DNA of 64,000 bases from Miscanthus floridulus (GCF_019320115.1 NC_089588.1:118124803-118188802); one strand, 5' to 3'; shown: positions 39,143-49,215, numbered from the stretch's first letter. Numbers and translations: made by a program. Notes: generated by a model from the sequence alone, not told the origin.

Positions 39143-39268
39143 GGAACGCTGGTCGCGGGGCGTTCGGCAACACGAACGCGGTTTGGAACGTTGGTCACAG
39201 GGCGTTCGGCAACGCGAACGCAGTTCTGAACGTTGGTCGCGGGGCGTTCGGCAACGTGAACGCTGGAT
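39143..39268. repeat. Three 42-bp tandem repeats near the CACTA-1 right end
   Basis: Units start at 39143, 39185 and 39227, each with GAACG(C/T)TGGTC and GGGCGTTCGGCAAC blocks. GC-rich in an AT-rich setting, and 80 bp inside the right subterminal repeats. Confidence 0.9.
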
Positions 39269-39344
39269 GAAATACGCGGAAACAAACAATGTTCTGGTCG
39301 AATTTGAATTGTAAATTTAAAATTTTTTTTGGCGGAAAAGCGTA

Positions 39345-39512
39345 CTGTAGGGGCGGTTCTAGACTGAACCACCCCTACAAACAGGTATTATAGGGGCGGC
39401 CTGAGAACCGCCCCTACAAATGCATGATTTGTAAAGATGGTTTGGTTGGGACGGCTGGCCAAACCGCCCCTACAAAGGGTTACGAGCCGCCCCAAAAAAC
39501 GTTTCTGTAGTA
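39345..39512. repeat. CACTA-1 right subterminal repeats and terminal inverted repeat
   Basis: Copies of GTAGGGGCGG and CCGCCCCTACAAA in both orientations, matching the left end. The last bases CGTTTCTGTAGTA are the complement of TACTACAGAAACG, a near match to the left CACTAC terminus. Confidence 0.82.
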
Positions 39513-39513
39513 G

Positions 39514-39692
39514 TAAATAAGATAAAAAAAGAATCATTTCTGCAAATGGGTTTATAGGAGAGAGAATGCCCATATTTGGGTTGTGCCTCTCAAGCAACCC
39601 AAAATAGGTACTTCTGTTGGAGGCTGATTTTGGGTCTCTTGCTATCCATTTTGGGTTTGGGTGCCCATATGGGTTTCTTATTGGAGACGGTC
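39514..39692. mobile_element. Tourist-like MITE, right part
   Basis: The remainder of the MITE begun at 15857. Ends ATTGGAGACGGTC at 39692, the inverted match of the left end, followed by TTA. AT-rich with repeated TTTGGGTT motifs. Confidence 0.72.
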
Positions 39693-39844
39693 TTACCAGT
39701 GTCTAAAAGCAGCAGAGTATGGTCTGAAATTTCCCACGTTAACGTCCGGACCGTTGCCAGTGAAAATTTAGACTACCACTTCGTGCTCATTAAGATCCGG
39801 TCTAATCTTTCATAGGGGAAGATTCCAACGAGTTGGTGTTGCCG
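39693..39844 (-). pseudogene. LINE endonuclease C-terminal end (5' remnant)
   Basis: On the minus strand it encodes ERLDRILMSTKW, a stop, then EISDHTLLLLDTG. The SDH (complement at 39719-39727) is the hallmark near the end of the AP-like endonuclease of L1-type LINEs. Placed before 15856 with the MITE omitted, the frame runs on as GNGTHDNKQ. The LINE is 5'-truncated just upstream, at about 39845, where the flanking direct repeat starts. Confidence 0.78.
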
Positions 39845-40133
39845 AATAAATTCTCCAACTTCTGCAGTGTCCTGTCTATTATTGGAGGTTTGCTTTGGTG
39901 GTGCAAATAATTGGAGGAAGGAATAAAGAGGATGCTTGAGCGACTGCTCTTTGCGTTCTCAACCGGTGCTTCTCTGTGCACCCTTATCCAATTCGAATTT
40001 GTACGCTATTTGCTTCGGTGATTAAATGGCTTCAGATTTCTTCATCTTTCCTCTCTATTTTCATGACTGATTTATTGATCTGCACCGTTTTTGTGGGATC
40101 TAGCTGGTTGAAGAAATCCTGTTCGGAGTGGAA
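39845..40133 (+). repeat. Right copy of the direct repeat flanking the LINE
   Basis: Same-strand match to 13481-13661, with about 110-120 extra bp (39868 to ~39987). It begins exactly where LINE coding on the other strand ends. The content (pyrimidine-rich, GATCTGCACCGTTTTTG) looks like a plant 5' leader or intron, not protein-coding. Confidence 0.65.
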
Positions 40134-40718
40134 GTTCGCGTTAACACCTTCTGCAAGATTTACAGGAATAGGATCTATCTGGTTGAATCTATAGAGTTAC
40201 AGACTGATCTATATAAAGATTTCCTGCAAGATTTCATTTCCCGCTTCAGAAATGATGCTCCATCATCTGATAGGTGGAGATTTCATGTTTCTAAAAAGCA
40301 AAGGTCGGTTCATCAGCTGAAATCGCCACCGCTCAGTGCCAAATCCGCACAAGAGAGAATTCTAACAAAAAAAAAAAAAGAATGTTGACGGACTCATTTG
40401 ACCAATCTGAATGTTGAGGGATGAAAATAAATGGGTCCGGCGCGAAAGTTTTTTGAACCAATTTGGCCATTTTTTTACCAGAGCCTAACCATGTCACTAG
40501 TATTCATTTATTTTTAGCCCTTACAATAAAACGTCATGCAATCTTACGTCGGGCACATGACGTATGCACGTATGGGCCCAGGAATAAAAACCCTGATGGC
40601 CTACCAAGGCGGCTATATGGGAGATATATAAAGTATAACGGTACATGATCCTAATCCTATTTCCTATGGTTTCGTATGTGCACACGGTTAAAACTTATTT
40701 TAATTATATACCACTATT
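40134..40718. other. Unassigned host-like sequence with an A-run
   Basis: A short open frame (40128-40388) without recognisable domain ends in a run of twelve A (about 40367-40379), which could be a retroposed 3' tail. The remainder to 40718 is AT-rich with no gene visible. Confidence 0.35.
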
Positions 40719-40822
40719 GCCCTGTTCGCTTGATCGTTTCTGTGGCTTATAAGCCCGCCGATGCTATTTTGTTGTGAGAGAAACATATTGTATCATGGCT
40801 GATACGATCAAGCGAACAGGGC
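40719..40822. mobile_element. Short MITE with perfect 18-bp inverted ends
   Basis: GCCCTGTTCGCTTGATCG at 40719-40736 is the exact complement of 40805-40822. The interior has GGCTTATAAGCC, a sequence often seen in short grass fold-back elements. No convincing target duplication was found, so the superfamily stays open (hAT-like or Tourist-like). Confidence 0.75.
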
Positions 40823-40868
40823 GTATATCGTCATGACGACTAGCTTAAGCCTAGGCTGTTTTATAGTA

Positions 40869-41018
40869 CTCCAATCGGTTCTAAATTATAAGACGTTTTG
40901 ACTTTTTTTTTAGATACGTATCTTTTGCCATGACTTAGATATACACTATTTCTAGATACATAGTAAAAATAATATATCTAAAAAGGTCAAAACGTCTTCT
41001 AATTTGGAACGGATGGAG
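40869..41018. mobile_element. Stowaway-like MITE (150 bp)
   Basis: The left end CTCCAATCGGTTCTAAATTA and right end (complement CTCCATCCGTTCCAAATTAG) are Stowaway-type inverted repeats running into AGACGTTTTGAC. A TA dinucleotide flanks both sides (40867-40868 and 41019-41020). It lies about 50 bp upstream of the TATA box of the vWA gene. Confidence 0.88.
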
Positions 41019-41068
41019 TAATAAATAGTATACTACGGACGAGCTAATGAAGAGACTTGCAGGTTTGT

Positions 41069-41080
41069 CTATATATATAG
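41069..41080 (+). promoter_or_regulatory. TATA box of the vWA-domain gene
   Basis: TCTATATATATAG lies about 125 bp before the ATG at 41201. Transcription would start near 41100, giving a leader of about 100 nt. Confidence 0.6.
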
Positions 41081-41200
41081 CGGCTGATGTGATGGCCGGG
41101 TTGTGAGTAGTAGAAGGATAGCAACCAGAGAGCCAGTTGTGCACGCGAGTGCCTTGAACCATCAGTGAGGCAACTAGCAAGCTTGATCTCCTCCGTAGAA

Positions 41201-41679
41201 ATGGCTCCTGGCTCAGGTTTGGTTTCTTGGCACTTGAATTCAGTCCAAGAGCATGTTGGTTTGATTATTTGTATTGTAATTGTAAACCCCATGGGTTTGC
41301 TTTCTGCCCAGTCATCTGACTGAAAGCAGCAGGGCAGTTGGGTGTGACGGCGAACTATAACCACGCTGTGCCACTGAAGCTTCACAAGGAGAAGATAATG
41401 GTGGAGGTCACCGGACCTTCCACGGAGAAGGGCAAAACTGCGAACCTGGACCTCGTTGTTGTCCTGGACACCAGCGGGAGCATGCAGGGGCAGAAGCTCC
41501 AAGACATGAAGCAAGCCGCCGAGTTCATCATCAGGAAGGTGGGGAAGCTGGACACGCTGACATTCATCCCCTTCTCATCCAAAGCTGGGAGGCCAAGCAC
41601 TGTGCCGCCGCTGCACATGAGCAGTAGAGCAAAGCATGCCACGAGCCATTTTGTCCAGGCACTCACGGCACATGGCAAC
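41201..41679 (+). CDS. vWA-domain protein gene, 5' part, cut by CACTA-2
   Basis: Exon 1 is very short (41201-41216, MAPGS). The intron runs from GTTTGG (41217) to a tandem acceptor GCAGCAG (ending 41332). Exon 2 runs from 41333 to the CACTA-2 border. The protein begins MAPGSGQLGVTANYNHAVPLK. It enters a von Willebrand factor A domain at LDLVVVLDTSGSM, whose DxSGS is the metal-ion adhesion site, and continues to LTAHGN. Plant proteins of this kind (some with RING fingers) are thought to act in protein binding or ubiquitination; the exact role is unknown. The reading frame is clean, unlike the transposon genes, so this was a real host gene. The rest of exon 2 should lie beyond CACTA-2, outside the window. 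Confidence 0.8.
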
Positions 41680-41890
41680 CACTACAAGAAACTTGTTAAT
41701 CCGTGACGATTTCTTGCTGACGGATTTACAAACCGTCACTGACAGCCACTGACAGACGTAATCGGTGACGATATTCATTTTTTCGTCATGGATGAGCCCA
41801 CTGAATATTCCCAGCCCGTTAACTCGTGACGGTTTTATCAGGATCGTCATAGTGTATGATTTTGAATTCGTCATACGCTAGTTAGCCCAA
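41680..41890. repeat. CACTA-2 terminus and subterminal repeats
   Basis: Terminal CACTACAAGAAA followed by several copies of CGTGACG, GTGACGAT and their complements (CCGTCAC, ATCGTCA). The motif differs from that of CACTA-1, so the two elements belong to different families with different binding specificities. Confidence 0.8.
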
Positions 41891-42095
41891 GACAGTTGGC
41901 CCGCTATCAATATTTAGTGTAAAGAAAAGTAGAAAATGTGATTGCAAAAAGTATCAAACCCAAAAGACAATTTGTTAAATTATTTGAACAAAATAATTTT
42001 GTTACTTTGTTACATGTTTTTTTTGGCAAAATTAAAAATGTTCTCCATTTATTGTGGATGGGAACAAAAAACTTTACACCTATAACTATATATAT

Positions 42096-42160
42096 GGGAT
42101 TTGAACACAAGACTTGCAAAAAAATAGAAACATGTCTTACCATTTGAGGTACTTACACTA
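42096..42160 (-). other. tRNA-like unit 1 (Pol III box-like), degenerate
   Basis: On the minus strand, CCTCAAATGGTAAG resembles an A box and TGTTCAAATCCC (42096-42107) a B box, about 30 nt apart as in tRNA genes. Arms are not well conserved. Confidence 0.4.
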
Positions 42161-42281
42161 CGTGTCTAAATGTGCACTTAAGTATTTTTATTTATTTACT
42201 GGCCCAGCATCACAGTAGGCCTGGGTCATTCACTCGCCTGGGTCATTCCCGCACACGGCGTGGCAAAATGACAAAAAAAAA

Positions 42282-42353
42282 GGAATCTCCAGGAATTGAA
42301 CCCTGATCCTAGGTGTTGAAAACAATATGCCTTACCATTGCGCTAGCTGCTCC
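42282..42353 (-). other. tRNA-like unit 2 (72 nt)
   Basis: On the minus strand it reads GGAGCAGCTAGCGCAATGGT (A-box region) and GGGTTCAATTCCT (B box, 42291-42303), ending GGAGATTCC. The spacing is tRNA-like and the length is 72 nt. The acceptor stem pairs only in its outer bases (GGA with TCC). Probably a pseudo-tRNA, not a working gene. Confidence 0.5.
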
Positions 42354-42436
42354 AGTGTGACAGAACATGATTCTATTAGCCTTTTGTTGGCGGGAGTGGC
42401 CCAACATTAGGTAAATAGGGAAAATAGAAAAAAAGA

Positions 42437-42508
42437 GTGGAGTCCGTGGGAATCGATCCCACAACCTGCGAGTTGACAACAATCCGCCTCACCACTGTGC
42501 TAGCAACT
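42437..42508 (-). other. tRNA-like unit 3 with a perfect T-arm
   Basis: On the minus strand, CTAGCACAGTGGTGAGGC is an A-box match. GTGGGATCGATTCCCAC (42446-42462) forms a perfect 5-bp T stem with a 7-nt loop and a B-box match. The acceptor stem is not complementary at the 5' side. Together with units 1 and 2 it forms a tandem series spaced about 170-190 bp apart, along with flanking shared sequence. Confidence 0.55.
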
Positions 42509-43108
42509 TGTGTGTGACCGAGTACAATTCTGTTTCTTTTTGTTGATGAATGTAGGAGTAAGTTTCCCCTTTCCTCAATTCCTTCACGGACTCAGTTAGA
42601 CACCAGCCGCGATTCAGAGACTCAGCCACCGCCGCTGGACTCAAACACTACCGCCGACGGCGAGATTAGGCAAGAGCCGCGCCGTTGCCCACCACCGCCG
42701 CGCCGTCCAGCACCGTCGCCTCCTCGTTTGCCGCGTCCTCCCGCATCACCGCTGCACACCAGCAACATCTCGCATCACCGCCGCCCTTCAAGGCTCCAAC
42801 CCTATCTTGTAGCTCCGCAGCGCCGCTGCCCTCCATTGTCGTACCAATGAGAGATGCCGAGTGCGGCCATGCATCCACCTGGTGACAAATCCAACTATTG
42901 AGTGGACTCCTACGGCCTCGAGCACGCCTGAAATCATCAAACGCTAAGCAGCTGCCTCCTCTCCGAGGGGATCCCCATCTGCCTCACCTGAACTCCTACT
43001 GACAGCCAAGGTATATATCTCTTCTCTTTTTTTTTGTTGATTTTGTTGGATGTAGCATTTGAATTATAGCAGTTAGCTCATTGTGGTTTATCTGCGACGT
43101 TTGATTAG

Positions 43109-46100
43109 ATGGATAGAAGTTGGGTGCATAGCAAACTATTTTCCCCTGAATACATTGACGGTGTGAAAGAATTTATGAATTTCATTAAGGGGAAATTCAA
43201 TGAGAATGTTGAAATTCTATGCCCCTGTAGTAGATGCCTTAATCAGAAGTACCGAAAACAGGATGTTGTGAGGAAGCATATACTGATGAATGGCATGGAA
43301 ACTACTTATACTCAGTGGATTCATCACGGAGAGAGCTTAGATGTCAATGTTATTGAGCATCCTATTGATATGCATGAAGATGATGATGGTTCCACACATG
43401 GGGTCGGTGTGACAGAGGATGACAACTATGGTGATCGTTTGGAAGGGATTTTAGGAGACCTACAGAATGCAGCGGCACAGGCAAGGCCGGATGTAGAAAA
43501 TGAAGTTGGTGCTGAAGAGCCTTGTGATAAAGAGTCATTTTTGAAAACTGTCATGAGAGAGGCAAAGCGCCAACTTTATCCTGGATGTTCCAAATTTTCA
43601 AGATTCTCTTTGGTGGTAAGGCTTCTACATATGAAGTCATTATATAGAATTAGCAATTCTGCTTTTACTGCACACATGAAGGTATTGGCTGATGCTTTCC
43701 CAGAACACAATACACTCCCAAAATCATATGATGAAGCAAAGGGTATTCTAAAGGAACTAGGTCTAGGGTATGAATCAATACATGTGTGCTACAATAATTG
43801 TGTGTTGTTCAGAAAGGAATATGACAAGCATGACAATTGCCCGGTTTGTGGTCTCTCGAGATGGAAAGATGCAGAAAGAAAGAAGATTCCACAAAAAGTG
43901 TTGCGGCATTTTCCATTGGCACCTAGGCTAAAGAGGATGTTTTCGACCAAAGAAGCATCAGAAGCGGCACAATGGCACAAGTTAAAGCGGCAACCCAATG
44001 AGAAGAATATGAGCCACCCAGCTGATGGTGAGGCATGGCAAGATTTCGACCTCGAATATCTAGATTTTGCAAAGGATCCAAGAAACCTTAGACTTGGCCT
44101 AGCTACTGATGGGTTCAATCCTTTTTCAGAAAAGAACACAAAATATAGCATGTGGCCTGTGCTTGTTGTGCCATACAACCTAGCACCGTGGGAGTGCATG
44201 GAGGAATCAAACTTTATGATGGCTTTGCTTATTCCAGGTCCGAAATCACCCGGGAAGGACTTCGATGTATTTCTACAGCCTCTTGTAGAGGATTTACTTG
44301 AGCTTTGGACAGGTGTCGATACTTATGATGCTATTACTAGCAAATCATTTAAACTTCGTGCTGCAATTTTGTGGTGCATCCATGATTACCCAGCGTTGAG
44401 CACTCTCTCAGGGCGTACAACAAAGGGCTATTTTGCTTGTCTCCATTGTGACAAGCATCCTCTTTCATATGCCCTAAGAAGCAAAATTGGTTATTTTGGG
44501 CACTTCCATTTCCTTCCAAAGGAACATTCTTTGAGGAGAAACAATGAGTTTATCGGACTTCATGAAAGCAACGATCCACCGGGTAAATTATGTACGGAAG
44601 AGCTACTGGCTGAATTGGAGAGAGTTAAAGACGTCAGACCTGGGAAGCCACAAGGAACTGGGAAAAGGAAGCGTTCCAACTCTGAAGGCGGTCATGTGGA
44701 AATTTGGAGCCGGATGGTTAGTTTTTGGAAGCTACCATATTGGAAAAAGCTAAAGGTGAAACATAATCTTGATGTGATGCACATTGAAAAAAACATATGT
44801 GAGAACCTAATTGGGACAATTCTCAATGTAAAGGGCAAGACAAAAGACACAGCTAAAGCTAGGCTTGATTTGAAAGATTTGGGTATTAAAAAGGAGCTGC
44901 AATTTAGAGAGGATGGAGAGATGCCTCATGCTAGATATACCTTGTCCACTAAACAGAAGAAGGCTTTCTGTGCTTTTTTACAGGAGGTAAAGTTTCCAGA
45001 TGGATTTGCGTCCAACATCTCAAGATGTTTAAATGCTGAGGGAACAACGGTACAAGGGCTAAAAACACATGATTGTCACATTCTTTTGCAAAGAATTTTG
45101 CCAGCTGCCATGAGAGGATTTCTGGACAGGGATATTTATGAAGCAATAGCTGAGTTAGGGAGGTTTTTTAGGGAATTGTGCAGCAGAACGCTTAACAAGG
45201 ATGTGCTAGTTCAAATGAAGAAAGAAATCCCTATAATTTTGGTGAAGCTTGAGAAAAATTTCCCTCCAGCTTTCTTTGATGTGATGATACACCTTGCTGT
45301 ACATTTACCTGATGAGGCATTGCTCAGGGGTCCTGTGCAATATGGGTGGATGTACCCAATTGAAAGGCGGCTATATACTTTGAAGCGATATGTGAGGAAT
45401 AGGTCATGACCAGAAGGTTCAATTGCTGAGGCATATATTGCTGATGAGTGTCTGACATTTTGCTCTAAATTCATGGACGATGTTGAAACAAGATTTAATC
45501 GGGAGCCAAGAAATAAAGGTTTCTCCAATGAAGAAGCTTATGGTGTTGATGTTTTGGGGCATGGAGTTAATTTTACTTCTGCACCTGAATATGTATATGA
45601 TGAAAATGGCATTGATCAAATGGTGTGGTTTGTGCTGAACAACTGTGCCCAAGTTGAGGATTACGTCAAGTATGTTCTATAAACTTACTTCTAGACATCT
45701 ATATGATACTTTTGTGTTGTACAGTAATTTATAATTTTTCTGCAGTCTGTTCAGAGAAGAGTTAGAGACACAGGGGGTGCCTAACATTGAAAGAATGCTT
45801 CGACAAGGATTTCAGACTTGGTTTAGGAACCATGTTAGTGTTCATTGTCAAGTTATATATTGCATAATTTAACTTCTTTTTTTCTAATATATGTGTGTTG
45901 CATGCATGTGGCAGATTTTGAAGAAGTATAGTACAAATCCAGAAGAGGTGGATGTTGATATCTTCTCCTTGGCATGCGGTCCTGATTTGAGAGTTAGAAA
46001 ATACTCCTCGTGCATAGTGAATGGTGTGCGGTTTAACACTGTTAACCGAGACAAGAACAAGAAGACACAAAACAGTGGAGTAATGTCACAAGCTACACAT

Positions 46101-46679
46101 AATGGACAGATAATTGATTTTTTTGGAAACATAAAAGAGATAATTCAGTTGGACTGTAACTTAGAGGAGAGGTCCGTAGTTTTGTTTAAGTGTGACTGGT
46201 TCAAACTAGATGGGAAGAGGGCTGCACTTAAAGATGATGGCTTTTTTAGAAGCATCAATGTTGGAAGTCTGTGGTACAAGAATGATTGTTTTATATTGGC
46301 CACTCATTCTACAAAGGTTTTCTATTTGCCAGATACAAGGCTGGGTGAAAATTGGCAAGTTGTACAGACATTTGACCATAGGCATCTTTACAATGTAAGT
46401 CAGACTGAGGTTAATGCTGCTGCATATCAAGAGGACGAGTGCTATGATGAGGAGGGTTCGCGACAACTGGTTTCTAACATTATATATGATAAGCCTTTAA
46501 ATAGAGAGGATGAGCCAGGCCCTGTTTTTGATGCTGCTGAAATTGCCCGGTTGATGAAAGCGTCCAGCAAAGAAGTGAATGTCGTCATTGGTGATGAAGA
46601 TGAAGAAGACGACACACTTATGGAGTATTTTAACGAAGAAGACGACACACTTATGGAGGTCGACAGTGACAATGAATAG
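43109..46679 (+). CDS. tnp2: TNP2-type CACTA transposase, three exons, one premature stop
   Basis: Exon 1 is 43109-45669, intron GTATGT...TGCAG (45670-45745), exon 2 45746-45833, intron GTTAGT...GGCAG (45834-45914) and exon 3 45915-46679; 1137 codons in all. Domains: N-terminal transposase-associated domain (residues ~1-80, CPCSRC and WIHHGE), a Cys-rich patch CPVCGLSRW near 250, and the TNP2 core with HDYPA at 425-429 and DVMHIEKN at ~555. DUF4218 starts at about residue 640 and continues across the stop, then DUF4216 in exon 3, with an acidic tail ending DSDNE. A TGA at 45407-45409 interrupts DUF4218 in a place where CGA (Arg) is likely. The product would bind and cut the CACTA ends. The start follows a plausible leader intron (about 43012-43100). 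Confidence 0.87.
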
Positions 46680-47600
46680 TTGTTCTGCTGCAAGGTTCTG
46701 TTGGAATTTTATGTTTTAATATTCTGTTGTAAGGCACAATTTGTATTTGAGACCCCAATTAGTATTTGAGACCATGTTCTACTATTTTAGATAGCCTCAG
46801 TTTGTATTTGAGATCATGTTCAGCTATGGATAGCCTCAATTTGTATTTGAGATCATGTTCAGCTATGGAATTTATGTATAATTTCTTTTTAGTTTTGGTT
46901 CAAAGCTGAAGTAACCAATGGTTACTCAGATTTTTTTTTCAAGTTTTGGTTCACTGTTGGATGCAAAAAATTCACAGCTTGGTAGTTCTTGACATGCACT
47001 TTTTCATTACAGTATTCATGAAAATGACTCAATCAGTCAAGAAGATAGGCTCATTTCAGAAGTCATTACTAGCACTTTTTTCATTCCAGAAATCATGCCA
47101 AAAACATCATTTTTTTTTCATTCCAGAAGTCATTACAAAAGGCTCATTTCACTGGGCCATTGCCAATCACAGGAGTACATGAAATGCACTTGCATTGTCA
47201 ATCAGCAGAGGTTCATTTCAGAAGCCATTACAACTCAAAATAACAATGCATTCACAATATACAGGCTCATTTGTCAATCTACAGGTTCATTCTACAGCTT
47301 GCCCTATGTTGATAATCTTTTGACATCTCCTTGTCGACACATACGCTCGGCTGTTCTCTTCAGTACTATGACAGTTGGCAGGAACAGCTCGGTGCCTAAT
47401 ACAACAATGACAACAAGAAATACATTCATGATGATCTTTGACATCTTCAGTAATCACATCATCTGGTCCATTCCACATCAGTCCTCAAACATTTTTGTCA
47501 GCAAACAAATAGAGCTTGCAACTTCCCGGCACCTGCAAAGACAACCTTCGATTCTTCAGTTTTAGTTTTACCAAACCATATGTCAGAACAAAGGGAAGAG
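46680..47600 (+). other. Spacer after TNP2 of CACTA-2, with short repeats
   Basis: A 3' flank with repeated TTTGTATTTGAGATCATGTT units (46740-46875) and several CATTTCAGAAGTCATTAC-like units (47050-47240). AT-rich. No gene found. Confidence 0.55.
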
Positions 47601-48410
47601 CTGCATGATCGATCACTTATTTGTTAATTTCCTGCAGGTGCTCGAAGAAGAAGGGCCTCTACTGTCGTCCATAAGAGGAAGGCTCGGCATGTTCATGATC
47701 GAGGACAAGGGCGGCGCTCACCCTACTGGAACCTGGCCGGCGATGCTCACCCTGCTGGAGAGCCGGGGCCGGCTGTCGCAGCACACGTACCTGCTAGAAC
47801 CTGGCCGGCGGTGCTTCACCAACCTCCTCGCCGCCGTGCTCATCGCGCGGCGAACCTGGTGGCTCGGCGGACAGGATGCGCGACGGACGGGTGGCTCGGA
47901 GTACGGGCGGTGGACCGGTGCCTCAGTGGACGCGCGATGCGGCAGGCAGGCGGCGCGGTGGACCGGCGGCCTGAGAGAGATGCGGATTGGGGAGCGGCGG
48001 ACCCGGTGACCCGGTGGCTCGGTGAGATGGGGATTGGGCAGCCGGTCAGCCGGTGACAGCAGCCACACAGGGCGATTGGGGAGAGGCCAGGCGCTGCAGG
48101 TGGCGGGTGTTGCGGATGGCGGCGGATGTGGATGCGAGAGCAACGGATGCGGCCAGCGCGGTGGCCGAGGGGAGCGCGGCGAGGGGGGCGTCCGACGGGC
48201 AGGGAGGGAGGCGGCGAACCCCTATGGCGGAGTGGGCGTGGCGCGCATGGAGCCGGTGAACCCCTGTGGTGCAGTGGGCATGGCGCACGTGGAGGCGGCG
48301 GCGGACGGGAGCAGACGGCGGAGTCGGGGGAGGAGGATTGAAGGAAGCTTCGTGTGTTTTCTCTCTGTCCTTTTTTTTTGGGAAAACAATCTCCATAGTG
48401 GTCAATGACT
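47601..48410. other. GC-rich block inside CACTA-2, possibly captured sequence
   Basis: Strongly GC-rich, unlike the AT-rich spacers on either side, with open frames on both strands. It contains a near-duplicated ~45-bp segment (48217-48258 and 48259-48300, each with GAACCCCT and GTGGCGC-like blocks). The first part (47638-47700) reads VLEEEGPLLSSIRGRLGMF on the plus strand after a CTGCAG acceptor-like site. No domain is recognised. Confidence 0.4.
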
Positions 48411-48751
48411 GATGGGGCCTCACTATCTAAAATTGGACCAAATCTCGCATATATTGCTAGTTGAGCCTAAAAATATTTTAAAAAATATATTACACCAATT
48501 CATGCTAAAGTGGACACAAAATTATGAATCAATAAAATGAATGCATCAACGACTCAATGTATTTGAACTTGGATTTTCAATACTGTGATGACGAACGTGG
48601 CAACATGAAAATTGTATATGGATGCAACACTAGAACATTTAGCATGGATTTTGTTGTCGTTGTCTCATGCCAACGTGCTTGGGCACTAAAACATTGCTTG
48701 AGTCGGTTGTTAACACATCCTACAAACATAAAGGGTTAGGTTCATGATGAC

Positions 48752-49215
48752 GGATGACCATCTTACTTAGAATGGAGTCATTCGTAAAACCATGTCTATG
48801 CATCATACATGCATGCTACTTGTGTGGCCCAATTTTCTTACTCCAAAAAAACTCCGGCAATGAGTGGAATACGACTATATATAATAGCTACAGGATGACC
48901 ATCTTAGAATGGAGTCATTCGTGAAACCATGTCTATGCATCATACATGCATGCTACTTGTGTGGCCCAATTTTCTTACTCCAAAAAAACTCCGGAAATGA
49001 GTGGAATATGACTATATATAATAGCTACAGAATGAGAACACAATGTGTATGCATGATAATAGCTAAGAATTGGTGGAATACGACCAAATTTACTATCAAC
49101 ATAAAGGGATCGTGACATGATAAACTATGTGTATGCACTTACATGATGCTTGTTTGGCCCAAATTCCTAATTCCGACAAAATAATTAGTGGAATATGACT
49201 AATAGCGATGGAATG
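48752..49215. repeat. 137-bp tandem repeat, three diverging copies
   Basis: GAATGGAGTCATTCGT begins at 48770 and again at 48907; the two copies are almost identical through GCATGCTACTTGTGTGGCCC and ACTATATATAATAGCTACAG. A third, more diverged copy covers about 49100-49210. The rest of 48411-49560 is AT-rich without genes. Confidence 0.8.

Larger units (their letters stand above)
15959..39512 (+). mobile_element. CACTA (En/Spm) transposon 1, containing a nested LTR element
   Basis: The left end reads CACTACATAAAA at 15959. The right end, complemented, reads TACTACAGAAAC, one base off CACTA. Both ends carry inverted copies of a TGTAGGGGCGGCT subterminal motif (15999-16266 and 39345-39490). Inside, on the plus strand, are a TNP2 transposase pseudogene (17031-20499), a TNP1/TNPA-like gene (21693 to 37820, split by the LTR element at 22482-36530) and a Ulp1-like protease region (37902-39007). 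A TAA triplet occurs one base outside both ends, so the 3-bp target duplication is not fully clear. Without the nested element it would be about 9.5 kb. It is full of stops and immobile by itself. Confidence 0.88.

Noticed and set aside
39053..39372. Minus-strand ORFs with repeated RTPRDQRSE-type peptides
   Set aside because: The peptide repeat is simply the translation of the 42-bp DNA tandem repeat (period divisible by three), next to the CACTA end.
40128..40388. 86-codon ORF after the right direct repeat
   Set aside because: No recognisable domain, the start lies in the repeat, and it runs into a poly-A tract. Kept only as unassigned sequence.
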